Shown here in pieces: positions 1 through 47,022 of a DNA stretch of 64,000 nucleotides (position 1 is its first letter; each line of letters opens with the position of its first letter). The notes below the pieces were generated by a model. The model had not been told where the DNA came from. It saw only the letters and a list, made by a program, of their open reading frames with translations, and made no database searches. Source of the stretch: Eleginops maclovinus (taxonomy: Eukaryota > Chordata > Actinopteri > Perciformes > Eleginopidae); the NCBI RefSeq assembly GCF_036324505.1, contig NC_086355.1, forward strand, positions 24,920,518-24,984,517, given 5' to 3'. The translations under genes and the position numbers were made by a program.

Positions 1-924
1 TCATCTGATGTTTGTTGGGAAAATGACATAGTTAAACATATAAAGATAGTTGGTATATTAGCGTCAATGAATGAGATTTTGAGGCGGTGTGTTTAGTATA
101 AAACTTCACGCCATTCTCCATATACTTACAAACACGATATCGTATTAGCTACATGCTACTGTGAGGCTAAAAACAATACCAACCGGAAACCGGAACACAG
201 TTAGTTAGTTATGTCCCTTAATGTTCCGGCACTATATGTTGATTTATGCTCACACTGGCCTCCATGTCGGAGCAGATGTTCACTCTGCTGAGGGAAGGAA
301 ACCCTTAACTCTGCAGGATCTACATCATTTGACACACTATCTTTAATATAACACCTTTTGTTGTATGAAATATAGTAGTTTGGTATTTGGGGTTATATGA
401 GTTTTAGTCTTACCTACAGAGGATGATAGGAGAACTACAAGGAAGATAGGAAATGTATTGCTGTGGACAGAGGCAGCAGCCAAACACCTAAAAAATGGCC
501 ACCTAAAAATATATTTTCACTGCCACTTTGGTTTGAGACAGCCCTTGCCAAGGTAATTAGTCTCCACTGTAACACTGAAATTTTACCGTGCTCCACACGT
601 GAGCTGGGGTTCTAATGCACGTTTGTGTCTGGGCTGTTGTGTGACCTCGGTTATTTTAAAATAACAGGTTTGGTTCAGAGATTCAGTTTGCTTTGGAAGG
701 TTGGAGGTTGGAAACATGGCAAGGTAAAGTGAGGTAAATATTGTAAATAAAGTGCACCTTAACAAATATTGATAAACTTAGGTTTCTAAATGATGCAAGC
801 AATAATAATTCAATAATGTCCTTCACAGCCCCTGTGAGAGCATTGCATAGGGAATTACACTTTCCATCAGAGAGCCACTCCTGCAGGATGGAAACACCGT
901 CACACTGACACAGAATACTTCAAC

Positions 925-1010
925 ATTCTCTGGTTTAATAATAACAATACGTTTCATTTCTATAGCACACTCTAAAAACAACATTATCTCAAGGTGCTTC
1001 ACAATGCTAT
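925..1010 (-). repeat. LINE/SINE 3'-tail-like remnant
   Basis: Contains a 'tttctatagc...aaggtgcttcacaatgc' pattern typical of the 3' ends of many fish retroposons. It is a short fragment with no coding sequence. The rest of 1-1349 shows nothing I can assign. Confidence 0.3.
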
Positions 1011-1349
1011 GAGGAAGACATTTCATAAAATAAATTTAAAATGATTTGGGGAGCTGAGTTTAATTTCTTTTTTAAAAAAGAGCATAAAAGGTTCAAATAT
1101 ATTAAAATATATGATAAAGGACAGTCAGGTTTGCTTTCTTTGTGTACGTAAGATGAAAGGATTTACGTGTGAATTACTCAGCTGGAGTCCAGATGTGCAG
1201 AGCTGATCTTAGACAACACAGAGAGATTTAAAAAAGACAATATGACATGATGGGATGTCATAGCTACATTTTGGTTCTACTTTCCTGTACATATTCGGTT
1301 GTCTCTCTTCAGTTCAGTTTCTCTTCATTTAAATACTTTAAGGATTCAG

Positions 1350-2273
1350 CAGAAGTGGAAAAATTACTCACATTCTTTACTTGACGTAAAGAAAATTAAG
1401 TAAAGTAAATTGAAGTACTAATACCAGATTGTAGTGTTGTAGTCAAGACCAGCTTAACCGAGACCAAGTCAAGACCAAGACCCAGGCAGGGCGAGACCAA
1501 ATCAAGAACCAGACTTGTGTGAATCCAACACTACATAAAACACTTACAATTGAATGTGGAAGACACCATAGTCATTTACATCTGATAGATCCACATCATC
1601 ATAAAAACACCCATGTACAAACATTAAGATATAAATACAACTTCATCAGATGTATTCAAAAAGATTATTTTCATTTAAATATAGATTAGTGAATAAGTGA
1701 TTTTTTTGTGGTTTGTGTACCCAAATGTAATTATCGTTGAATTTCCCAACATCTTCACTTCACGACCGCTTGAGTGTGTGTGGACAGGGTGGGGAGAGGT
1801 GAGGGGGAGCAGCCGTTATAGACCAGTCCCATGTTAACAAACTTTGCGGTGCATAAGTAAAAGATTTGTGTGTGTGAGTGCTTAAAAGTCAGTGAAGTCC
1901 GATATCGGTTGCATTTGAAACAGGGCGTTTTATACCCAATCACATCCCCAGCCACAGCCGTGGTCTTGACTGGTTTGATATAAAATCTCGAGTCCTATAG
2001 GTCCGAGACCGAGACAAGACCGAGTACAAGTGCAGCCGATTCCAAATCAAGACCAAGACCTTCAAAAAGTGGTCTCAACACCGATCACGAGTACTACACT
2101 ACCACATTGTAAACATCTAATCAAAATGAATGTACAAAAATGGCTTCCAAACTATAGTAGAGTAGAAGTATAAAGTAGTATAAAAGGAAAATACTCTAGT
2201 AAAGGACAAGTACCTTAAATGTTTACTTAAGTCCAGTACTTGAGTAAATGTACTTGGTTACTTTTCACCGCTG
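1350..2273. mobile_element. Non-autonomous DNA element (outer MITE of a nested pair)
   Basis: The left end is CAGAAGTGGAAAAATTACTC and the right end, reversed, is CAGCGGTGAAAAGTAACC. Both carry 'acttgagtaaa/tacttaagt'-type subterminal sequence. CAG termini suggest hAT, but the flanking 8-mers do not match, so the class is uncertain. It is interrupted by a second element. Confidence 0.5.
1434..2105. mobile_element. Inner non-autonomous element with 'gagaccaagtcaagacc' motifs
   Basis: Ends are related by inverted repeat (gtgttgtagtc... and the reverse of ...gagtactacactaccac), with repeats of a 'caagaccaagac' motif near both ends. ATTGTA flanks both sides (1428-1433 and 2106-2111) and may be the target-site duplication. 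It lies inside the 1350-2273 element. No transposase is visible. Confidence 0.5.
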
Positions 2274-2493
2274 GGCCTGTGTGTGTGTCTTCTTTCACCT
2301 TCTTGGGGTCCATGTGTTTTTGGTGTCATTGAGAAACGCTGCAGCAGACTGTGATTCACCTTGAACACGACTGTAATGTTATGTATGTCTCAGCTGCTTC
2401 CTCTCAGCAGTGTTCGTCCCGTTGCGCCATCAGCACTTTCACATAAAGATTGGAGTGTGCTGTATCAGATATAGATGGAAATGAAATTCCCTT

Positions 2494-4559
2494 TTTATTG
2501 CTTTGTCCTCTAAGCACAACAGCAAACAGCGACACACAGATGCAACCATGTCTTGTTTAACAATTTATTTCAGCATATAAAGCTCCCCAAATATATAAAT
2601 GTCAGATTATAGGACAGAATCAAGTAAATGCAGAGGTACGCAGCACAGGATCAAGGAAATGATCTGCTGTGAAATAACTGAAACGCTGACTTTAATTAAA
2701 TGTATTATGTCAAACCACATTAAGTGTAACATTATTGCTTTCAACTGACCTTATACAGTTATGTGAAATTTGTAGACATATAATTACAGTCAACGTTTCA
2801 GTTTGTTTAGCACTCTGTACAGAATACGTTTGTATCATTAACAGTTCATGACCTTTGAAATATCTCGCTAGTTTCACATTTTGGGATATTTAACAGTGAA
2901 GAATCCAGTCGCTCATAAACACTCAAAACAACAGTTGTTGGGGAAAAATATTCCATATTGAGTGGACTTATTCATGAGATCTGTGATACTGCAATCACAA
3001 AGCATCCACAGGGAAGTTCGTAACAGTTGAAAGGGAACCACATATACTGCATGAATTTGAGTAAAAAAAACTCCCTGCCCATTGAAAATCAATTTCAGCT
3101 AAGAAAACCTTCAAAGAAATGATAGAAAAAGGTGCTTCAGATGTTGTAGGGGAAGTTTTCAGAGGAATCCACATGTTTACATTGCAAAAATAGTTCAAGC
3201 TAAAAGCTTTTATAACTATAATGGTGCCAATATACCAAAGTATGAATACATCATGTCTAAAAAACAACGAGGCTCAAACTATTGAAACAGCAGAACCTGC
3301 CCGTGTGATTAGGTTTACTGACTCTACGGATGGCTTTTATAACCTTGACAGAGGAAGTCATGTGTTTAGTTTGTCAGCTGTTCATTTGTTTGAAGCTTTG
3401 CTGGCAGAATATAGAACATCTATTGGCCTCATTTTCAGAAAACTAAATAGAATTCACTTCCAGTTTGTTCAGTCTTCATATTGGTCCTATAAATGCATAC
3501 AGCTCTGGAAAAAATGAGACCACTCCACATGTTTCTTAAATCTTTATCTCTACATGAATGGCAGCCATTCCAGTGTGTGTTGATTTCCAACAAAGAGAAA
3601 TGTTGTCAGTAGTTTATAGAATACAATTAAATAAAAAATAATCATTGAACTCAAAGACATACCTATAAATAGTAAAACCGGAGAAACTGATAATGCTGAA
3701 GTGGTGTCTTAATTTGACAATCTGGAGCTGTACATGTTATCGTTAGCATGCTTTAATTGATCAGATTAGCAAAGAATATTTTGACTTCATTTTCACACAA
3801 AAGCATACTCTCAACTGAAGAGGATAGAGTTCACACAACTTATTCCATGAAAAAAAAAAATGAAGAACCAGCGAATTGATAAACAGGTAAATATGGCTTT
3901 TAATACAGCTGATTCCAGACAGGTTTTTAATCACTTCAAAGTACAGTTATTGTTAAATCACCCTCAGAGAAATAAAAATCCATTCCCAAAGGAGACAAGT
4001 TTCACAATGTTTCCCTGAAAGTGATGAAACCCCGGCATATGGCAATTGTTTTTATTGTTAAAGGACTCATTCAACCGTTACTGAAGAAACAGATGCTCTG
4101 GTAATCCATAATTCATTATTTGATTATACATGAAAGTGGAAAGATGTGAAGGCACCTGCACATTTTCTTGTGATATTATCTCCCAAGTGAAGTCTTTTGA
4201 TCGCAGTAAATAAAAATAGTCACAGTAGGTTACAGCTAAAATAATATTCTAAAGTAGAAATATACACGTTTCTTTGATTCCCTGACATTTGTACTCAGTA
4301 CATGGCTCAAACATTACAAACAGTAGGTATAATCTAAAGTAGTAACTACAGTGACAATAAATCCATCTTTTCTATTTCACAACATAACCCTCAGTGGAAG
4401 CCTCACAGGTCCTAGCAAACGTTATGCTAGGTATGCTACATGCTAGTGCTTCTGGAGTGCTTTAACAGACAGCAGCCTTTCAGGAGACCACAGCCTCTCT
4501 GTGGCTCAGGACCATAATTTATACGCTCTTCACAAACCTGTCTCTTCACAGGACGTTCA
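2494..4559 (-). other. Probable dpp10 3' UTR region with candidate poly(A) signals
   Basis: AT-rich sequence downstream of the stop. On the minus strand AATAAA occurs at 4056-4051, 2569-2564 and 2499-2494; I cannot tell which is used. It contains the MITE at 3500-3730. Confidence 0.35.
3500..3730. mobile_element. Tc1-type MITE, copy 1
   Basis: 231-bp element with CAGCTCTGGAAAAAATGAGAC and its reverse-complement-like right end (...gtcttaatttgacaatctggagctg), flanked by TA on both sides. It shares its body ('gataatgctgaagtggtgtct') with 41328-41556 and a fragment near 42520-42612. Confidence 0.7.
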
Positions 4560-39703
<35,144 letters not shown>

Positions 39704-41327
39704 CTAAGATCAATCAGAAGAAAAACTATTCAGTGTTATCAAGAATAGAAATGGGTTCTTTTCCAATTAATAACGAACTGAAAGGCTTAGAAAACTAATG
39801 AAGGTTTGGCCATCGGATTGCTATTTTCGGCATGATGTTCTCATAATAATTCAAAGGCACAAAATGCAAAACGTCCTGAGAGAAACTGTTTTTATGGACT
39901 AGATTCTCTTTACCAGCTTTAGTTCAGTCAGTTCCTCCTTTTCCCAGTTTCCCTCTCCTTACTCAGAGTGCTATACGCTGTGTTAATTGGACAGTTAAAG
40001 CAATAACAAAGCTTGACGTCCCTCTTTAGAAGACTTGGGAACAATGCTTTCTGTGCTCAGTTGTTTGAAGGACATCAAAGCTAACAGTGAGGTATTTTAC
40101 TCAGCTGCACTATGCTACCTTGAATGTGGCCCAAAAACCTTACATATGCCAGAACATGCAGTAACTACATCTTCATATGTCTATTTGTCTGAAGAGATCA
40201 GAAAGATGTTCTTCTAAATAAAAACTAATGATGACTTTTATGAATGAATAAGATTATCTTAGATGTGTGTTCAGTCGGTACTACCTTTAATTACAGGCTT
40301 GTGTTGTCGATGGCATGTTTAATATGGATAATACTGGCAAATACAAGTGTCGTCATGTGGCATACGAGTGGTATATACTGTAGAGTGGTACTATATAGCC
40401 ATTTCCTTTTTATGAAGAGAACACAACATGAAATTGCTTGGCATTTTGCCTGTAGGCCTGTGTCCAAAGGTCAACGCACATATGCATATAAATGGAGAGG
40501 AGAATGTCAGAGTTCCAGATATATAAGAACCATGATACAACATTTTTTTCATTTGGTTCAAAAATATGATACCAAAAAACGAACTAAGAAAACATTTTTG
40601 TGGATTTTATCACACCAGATAACTTTATTTCTCCTATTCTCCCAGGGCAGTTACTCTGGGAGAATAGGAGAAATAATACCCTTTTTTTGAGTTTCATTTT
40701 TTTTTTAAGGAAAGAAAAAGTGAAGGGTTAGCAGATTAGCAGAGTGCTACACTTTGGAACTAACTGTATGACAACTGACACACATGGCAATGCTTCAGAA
40801 GTCCTGTTCTCTGACGGACAATACTCTGCAAACTGAGGGTAGCTGCTGACCTCCTTCAAGGTCAAACGTGGTATTTTAACAAATCTGTCCTCCACAGAAG
40901 TCCATGGGAATTACTGGTGTATCATACACAATGGCGGACCAGAGCACGAGCCCTGCAAATCCATTGCACTCATTTCCAAAGTGTAAAGTTGTGTTATTTC
41001 TATGCAGACTGAAGAGAGTGGGTTGGTTTCCTGTCTTTTTGTGTTTTCCCGTCTGTTTTGATTGTCTGTACTCACTTTATTAGTACAGTTGTTGTGTTTA
41101 GCTTAATACCCCTAACAGTTCAGATTCTATCGAGTTCTGTTTTTGTCTTTAGTCATTGTCCTTTTCTGGTATGTTTTGTATCAGGGAGTTCAGTTCCATT
41201 CAGTGCTGTGGTGTTTCTGTCTCCCGCATTGGGCAGCATGGCATTCTTTAGGTTAAGCTAGGCTAAAGAAGCCCTGTTTAAATCTTTATACCTTGAGATG
41301 CAACATATCATCTATCATACTCCCATA
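39704..41327. other. Intron upstream of e1, unassigned apart from a hairpin
   Basis: I looked here and on to 64000 for the upstream dpp10 exons (S-V-S-P-D-x-K-Y-V-L-L-A-Y-type segment, membrane helix) and did not recognise them. The 40626-40675 inverted repeat is listed separately. Confidence 0.45.
40626..40675. repeat. Perfect 19-bp inverted repeat, 12-nt loop
   Basis: tatttctcctattctccca at 40626-40644 and its exact reverse complement at 40657-40675, separated by gggcagttactc. Not tied to any element end. Confidence 0.97.
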
Positions 41328-41556
41328 CAGCTCCCGAAAAAATAAAGAGACCACTGCAGCATTATCAGTTTCTCCGGTTTCATTGTTTATGTCTTTGAGT
41401 TAAATGATTATTACTATTTTTGGGTATTGTATTCTATAAACTATTGATAACATTTCTCTGTGTTGGAATTGAACAGACACTGGAATGGTTGCCATACATG
41501 TAGAGATTGAGATTTAAGAAACATGTGGAGAGGTATTTTCATTTTTTCCGGAGCTG
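41328..41556. mobile_element. Tc1-type MITE, copy 2
   Basis: 229 bp, CAGCTCCCGAAAAAATAAAG... and ...TTCATTTTTTCCGGAGCTG, flanked by TA. Same family as 3500-3730; the body is inverted relative to that copy. Confidence 0.75.
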
Positions 41557-42361
41557 TATATAAAAATTAATAACTTTTTGTTGTCCATTTAGTGCTGTAT
41601 TTAAAGCATCTTCATCAGCATGTTTACTTGATTGGGCACTTCATTAAATAACTAAAGAGAGCTGGAAAGATAGATAGCTTTTAAAGTGTATCATTTCACA
41701 AAGTAGTTATTCGTAGTATCATTTCACAAAGTAGTTATTTGTAATGACCTGTAAATAAGTGCATTCAAGTATGACTTCACATTTTATTCTGCGCTGCCAA
41801 TTGTATACTCAACCATGTCAGATCTTCCACTAATGTCCCCTGTGTGTTTGATGAAATGACCAGGGGATATCCACTCACAAAGCCTTTTGTTTTAGGATTC
41901 ATTGAGATGATGCTCCAATAACCTCAGTGTCTCTGCATGCTAATCAGCTGCAGCGTTAGAATAACAATATTACAATAACCCCACAGCGATATGCTAAATA
42001 CTGTAGTGCCTCTCCAAACCCCTCAGCAGAAGATCAATGGTGCAGAGTGGAGTCTGCCTGGTTGATCTGCTTGCCTCAGCGTTCACTCCTGATTCTGATT
42101 CGCCTCTTCATTGTGGAAAAAAAAAGCCTTGCCCGGAAGGAAAGACAAAATTATATTGTTACTTGACTGCTCTTCTTGTGCTCCTTCAAAAAGACGTCAA
42201 CATCATTCAGCAGATACCCTTCTTTAGTGACAGCCCGGAGATGGCTCTCTGATAAGGTTGCCAGAAACGGGTGACACATGAAGGGGGGGGGGGGGGTGTT
42301 TGAGATGGGGAGAGTAAAAGACAGCCTGTGTGATGCTGCTGTGTAGCAGTGGCACACCAGG

Positions 42362-42412
42362 TTTAGATAAGATTAGATAAGATAATATATACTTTATTGA
42401 TCCTGAATTGGG
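42362..42412 (-). repeat. LINE 3'-tail-like remnant
   Basis: On the minus strand it reads cccaattcaggatcaataaa followed by agtatatattatcttatcta, the ending of several fish LINE families that terminate in a TATCT-type microsatellite. Confidence 0.45.
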
Positions 42413-42519
42413 ATTTTTTTAGCTTTGCAGCATGTTACCTCAAAGACATTGCATCTACTTTGAAAAATAATATAAAAAATAAACATCTCAGAAAAAAATA
42501 AATAAGTCAGTACTAAAAA

Positions 42520-42612
42520 GTAAAAACAATTAAGAGACCACTCCAAATTTTTTTCATTTCTTAAAAGATGATAATGCTGAAGTGGTGTCTTAATTTTTTC
42601 CGTGGCTGTACA
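42520..42612. repeat. Tc1-type MITE, copy 3 (fragment)
   Basis: Keeps both subterminal phrases, caattaagagaccactccaa and gataatgctgaagtggtgtc, with the central part deleted. Confidence 0.6.
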
Positions 42613-44582
42613 AGATAACCGTGAAAAAACCATATGTGCAGACTGTCTGACAAATACACACAGTGAAGTGCCAGATTACAGCTAACACTTTAAAAGGTAG
42701 GATACTATTTACATTAAGTGTGGGAAGAATTGCTTATACATTTATGTAAATGTAAAATGTACAGTGATACACAGGATGTAAAAAATCCTGCTATTTTTTT
42801 TACTACTGTTTTGAATATCTGCCGTGTGCACCTTTTACATTTAAATATCACAACCTGACATTTAATTTTGCTTTTCACACATGTGAGGTGTCCTTCAACT
42901 GTCAACAGCTCCGCTCTGGACCTTTTAAAAACAAATATTGAGAATCTGTAATAGAAACACTAGTGGGGGAAAACATAAAAAGTAGCTTGAACAAATATTC
43001 TAAATGGCATTTTGTAGTGAACGTAGTGCAGTGACATTTAGAAGAAAAACAAACGCAGACCAGAGCAGTGTTTTCTCTCAGAAAAAAAAAAAACAGCCCT
43101 TTTTGCAAATACAAAACACACAGCATCATTCTGCTGGGATATCAGCGACTCAGGTATTCATCCAACATATGTTATACTATACTATACTATACTGATGCGT
43201 TCAAAAAATAAAAGCACAACTTCTCCACCCTTTGTCGAGATCTGTTGCAGAGCAGGTAATTCCTCTGGACGGCCTTGCATTAACCACACCACTTAAGAAA
43301 AAGCTATCCTGCCATGTTTGTCTCACTTTCCCTTTTAAAAGACAACATTTACTTTTAAAACACAATTTTAAAAGAACGATTTGGAACACTACATTTTTTT
43401 GCCCACCCCCAAATACATTCAACAGTTTTTGTTTGATAAAAATTAACATGTTGACTTGGGAACCAACACGTCTCCTGTTAGTGTCCCCAGCTGTGGGAAA
43501 CACTAACAGCAGAGGATGAGAAGGCCAGAGCAAAGAGTCCTTCTTACTCCAACCCCAGAGGGCAGTGTTTCTCACTGACTGTGGTTACCTCTGACAGGAC
43601 GCCTCAGCAGTTTGTGCTTCTGCAGCAAAACAGACTGCAACAAAAACAACAACAACAAGAACTGTATCCAAGAGCAAACTGGACCAAACTAATTAAATGT
43701 ATGTACAAACCGCTCTCTAGGTTATTTGTACAGCAGATACAGCAGTGCACAAGTATTTATTTGGAAGTTCAAAGTTAGACTGGCTTTGCTAACAAGCAGT
43801 TAGCAAGTATGCTGGGCTAGCTTTTGGCTACTGAGCAAATGAACAGAAGCCTGTAAGACGAAGCCAGTCCATCAGACCCTGGGTATCTTTGAGTTATCTG
43901 GCTTAACTAACCCTAACAAACGCTATCTCCCTGTACGCTGGTTATCAAGTCGGTCAGTCAACCCAGGGTTTTTCCAATCAAAATTTGACCAATCACAAAC
44001 CTGGAGAAGTGTACTGAAAGCGAAGCGTCATACTTCATGAATGAAAAGTAAATCACTATCATGTTAGACAAATAATAAGGTTAAACCTTAAACATACATG
44101 ACTCATTACTTTTTGATGATATGATCTGATTGATGATGTGATAATGATAAGTGCGACACGGCGGATTCTGCCCCACAGTGCCGTGGACTCTACGCAATGC
44201 TCTGAGTAACTTTGCTCCGGTTACTTATGTTATGGCAGATATTTAAGTAAGGTTGCTAAACACAAATGTGTTAATGGTCAAATTGATCTGAAGGTCGGCA
44301 GTGATATTGTATTAATTGACACCTTTACACAGTTGGTGATTTTTATCTGCATACGGCAGTTTAAACTATATTACCTTCATCCTGTAACATGACTTGATAG
44401 CTTTAAAGTCCCCACACTGAGCTCTGATTGCTCAGCAGGCGGTGCTTTCTCCGAGTTGATCTCTTATCTGGAACATAACCTGCTCCGGGGCAGGTTAGGT
44501 GTTCAGCATGAGTTACCATGGAGATCTACCCCAGTAAGAAGTGAAGCAGCGTCGTAGGACCGAAAACCCAGAGTTAACTATG
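42613..44582. other. Intron, mostly unassigned; probable Harbinger-like fragment at about 43900-44575
   Basis: The part 44450-44575 has phrases such as cataacctgctccggggcag and ccgaaaacccagagttaac, seen in non-autonomous PIF/Harbinger repeats of fish. I could not match two ends. A 35-bp near-palindrome (ctgttagtgt...acactaacag) sits at 43475-43509. Confidence 0.35.
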
Positions 44583-44849
44583 ACGGGCCGTACAGGCCGT
44601 AATTCATTCTGGCCCTCTCACACACATACATTCTCCTTTTACATACATTATTTTCACTCACATATATATACAATTTACTTTTCAACACATACATGTACAA
44701 CTCCACATATATAAGTAATCTCTTCTCTCATAAATCAGTTCTAACTTTTAAATATATTTATTTTTATTCTCACGTGTATAAACATATATCATATTCTCAC
44801 ATACATACATTGTCACTTTTACATGTATATACTTGACACTTGCATGTAT

Positions 44850-45175
44850 TTTGTCTCATGAACAATACAAAAGAGAAGCTACAGATTCCTTTGTTCATGA
44901 GAGGATGTATGGATACCTTCGTGACCACATTGAAACCTTATCTGGATTTCTGTCAATCTCAAGATTAGCTGAAGATTCAAGAGAGGTAGTCAATACATTA
45001 GAGTCCTTGCATGGATGTGGTCTTTTTTTCTGACAGCTTATGAAATCAGACAAAGAACCAGGTCTGAGTATAGTTTAGCCCTGTTGCCTCCATCTGTCAT
45101 GACTAGACATCAAGGCAGACCTCGATACAGCATTTCAGGAGAGAAATCTCTCATTTGGTATCCCTTGGAATGAAC
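44850..45175 (+). pseudogene. N-terminal fragment of an integrase-type (DDE) transposase
   Basis: One frame gives EATDSFVHERMYGYLRDHIE, then LSISRLAEDSREVVNTLESL. A shifted frame continues EIRQRTRSEYSLALLPPSVM and TRHQGRPRYSIS. The order (helical segment, then R-G-R-P-R-x-x-I-S) matches the N-terminal part of a multi-copy fish transposon protein that ends in an integrase core. That protein's superfamily name I cannot give with certainty. The HTH and integrase core that should follow are missing; frameshift near 45040 and stops after. Confidence 0.5.
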
Positions 45176-45536
45176 TGGAAAAGCATTGCAACATGCATGT
45201 TAAAAATATCAAATACAAAACTGTAGTGTATATAATGAGTGTGCAAACGTATCTAATATCCCATCCATGTTAACCTGTTTTATTTGGGTGTGGACCAGAC
45301 ATCCTCTAGGGGGTCCGGGGGCATGCTCCCCCAGGAAGACTTTTTTTAAATGTTGAAGTTAAATGCATCAATCGGTGCACTTTGAGGGCGAAATGAAGAG
45401 AGGAAACATCTGTCGACACCCATATGAAACAGAACTGTATACATTTCACTAATCAAAATCAACATGACCTCAAACAATAACAAATGATTTAAACTTGTTT
45501 ATTTTATAAACTCCTCTCTCCCTTCTCTCTCATATC

Positions 45537-46474
45537 TACGACGGAGTATTAGGGCCACATATGAAGAAAAAAAATATTTTTGCCGTGACGAGATTAAAGT
45601 CGACACGGCGACTTTAATCTCGAAATGTCGAGAATAAAGTTGAAATTAGTTGGGAGACATAGCAACCGCTCCCACAGGTCCTGCACTGAATCCGAAATGG
45701 CTTGTGTAGATCATTTGGTCAAATTATACTTCCGAATTGGATTTAACAATAAAGAGATCCTCGCTGTTTTAGCGCAGAACCACAGTGTGGTGATAAGTGT
45801 AAGAACCATGCGTGACTCAAACTGCACCTGTGGAGCGGTTGCTTTCTCTCTGAATAGTTTTCAGTGTCAATTGACATAAAGTCGAGATTATTCTCGACAT
45901 GTCGAGATTAAACTCGACATAATATTTCAACTTTATTCTCGACATTTCGAGTTTAATGTCGACATGTTGACTTTAAAGTCGCCGTGTCGACTTTAATCTC
46001 GTCACGGCAAAAATATTTTTTTTCTTCATATGTGGCCCTAATACTCCGTCGTAACATGTCGACATTAAACTCGAAATGTCGAGAATAAAGTTGAAATGTC
46101 ATGTCGACTTTAATCTCGACGTGTCGAGGTTCGCTAAAACAGCGAGGATCTCTTTATTGTTAAATCCAATTCGGAAGTATAATTTGACCAAATGATCTAC
46201 ACAAGCCATTTCGGATTCAGTGCAGGACCTGTGGGAGCGGTTGCTATGTCTCCCAACTAATTTCAACTATATTCTCGACATTTCGAGTTTTATCTCGACA
46301 CGTCGAGATTAAACTCGACATGACATTTCAACTTTATTCTCGACATTTCGAGTTTAATGTCGACATGTTGACTTTAAAGTCGCCGTGTCGACTTTAAAGT
46401 CGCCGTGTCGACTTTAATCTCGTCACGGCAAAAATATTTTTTTTCTTCATATGTGGCCCTAATACTCCGTCGTA
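45537..46474. mobile_element. Fold-back element with GTCGA-type subterminal arrays
   Basis: 938 bp. Left end TACGACGGAGTATTAGGGCC..., right end its reverse complement (at least 80 bp inverted), flanked by the 6-bp duplication CATATC (45531-45536, 46475-46480). Both arms hold runs of motifs such as gtcgactttaatctcg and tcgagattaaactcgacat. A further complete right terminus sits internally, ending at 46053, so the structure is one element (45537-46053) plus an inverted partial second copy (46054-46474). Confidence 0.85.
45700..45815 (+). pseudogene. Helix-turn-helix fragment of an integrase-type transposase
   Basis: Encodes MACVDHLVKLYFRIGFNNKE, then ILAVLAQNHSVVISVRT, resembling the N-terminal HTH (x-Y-F-x-x-G-F-x-x-K-E-I-L-x-x-L-A-x-x-H...S-x-R-T) of integrase-core transposon proteins common in fish. 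The same segment recurs inverted at 46140-46267 (to ...ctcgctgttttag). The catalytic core is absent. Confidence 0.55.
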
Positions 46475-46724
46475 CATATCTTTATCTTATCTTACCTAGT
46501 TAGCATTCTTTCTTTTTGTTTATGCATATTTTACTATCACTCCTCCTTTAAGCTTTTCATTTTTTCTATTTTTACTGACCTTTAGTACATCTTTTTACAA
46601 CTATATTATAGATAAAGGTGTGCCTTGAAAATGCTTGTCTACATAGATGATGACCAAACCATTTGAGACCCACTGCAATAACTTAGACTAAAGTTAACTA
46701 TCCAAACACTCAGAGTCCTTTACC

Positions 46725-46847
46725 TCACTGAGCTGAGGTTATCTGAGTCTCGCAGTCTGACAGGAGAGGACTCTCCTCCACCTTGTTCTAGAAACAGCTC
46801 CTCATATCCGTTAGCGCAGCTAGCTCCAGATGCTAACGACAACATTC
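46725..46847 (-). other. Orphan ORF with splice donor (candidate 5' exon)
   Basis: On the minus strand, ATG at 46847 opens MLSLASGASCANGYEELFLE, then QGGGESSPVRLRDSDNLSSV, ending at AG|gtaaag. It looks like a first coding exon with a good donor. I recognise no family. It lies in the 44583-47143 element and may belong to it rather than to dpp10. Confidence 0.3.
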
Positions 46848-46914
46848 CCCGTAACTGGTGCGCTGTCTCTCTCATTCGCTCGCTCACTCACACAAAATGC
46901 GCTCGTGCCACCCA

Positions 46915-46928
46915 CACACACACGCACG

Positions 46929-47017
<89 letters not shown>

Positions 47018-47022
47018 ACACA
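46915..47022. repeat. (CA)n microsatellite
   Basis: About 100 bp of CA units with a few acgc interruptions at the left edge and one ata near the right. Confidence 0.97.

Noticed and set aside
1340..2290. hAT-type 8-bp duplication for the outer MITE
   Set aside because: ggattcag and ggcctgtg agree at only four of eight positions, so no duplication is claimed.
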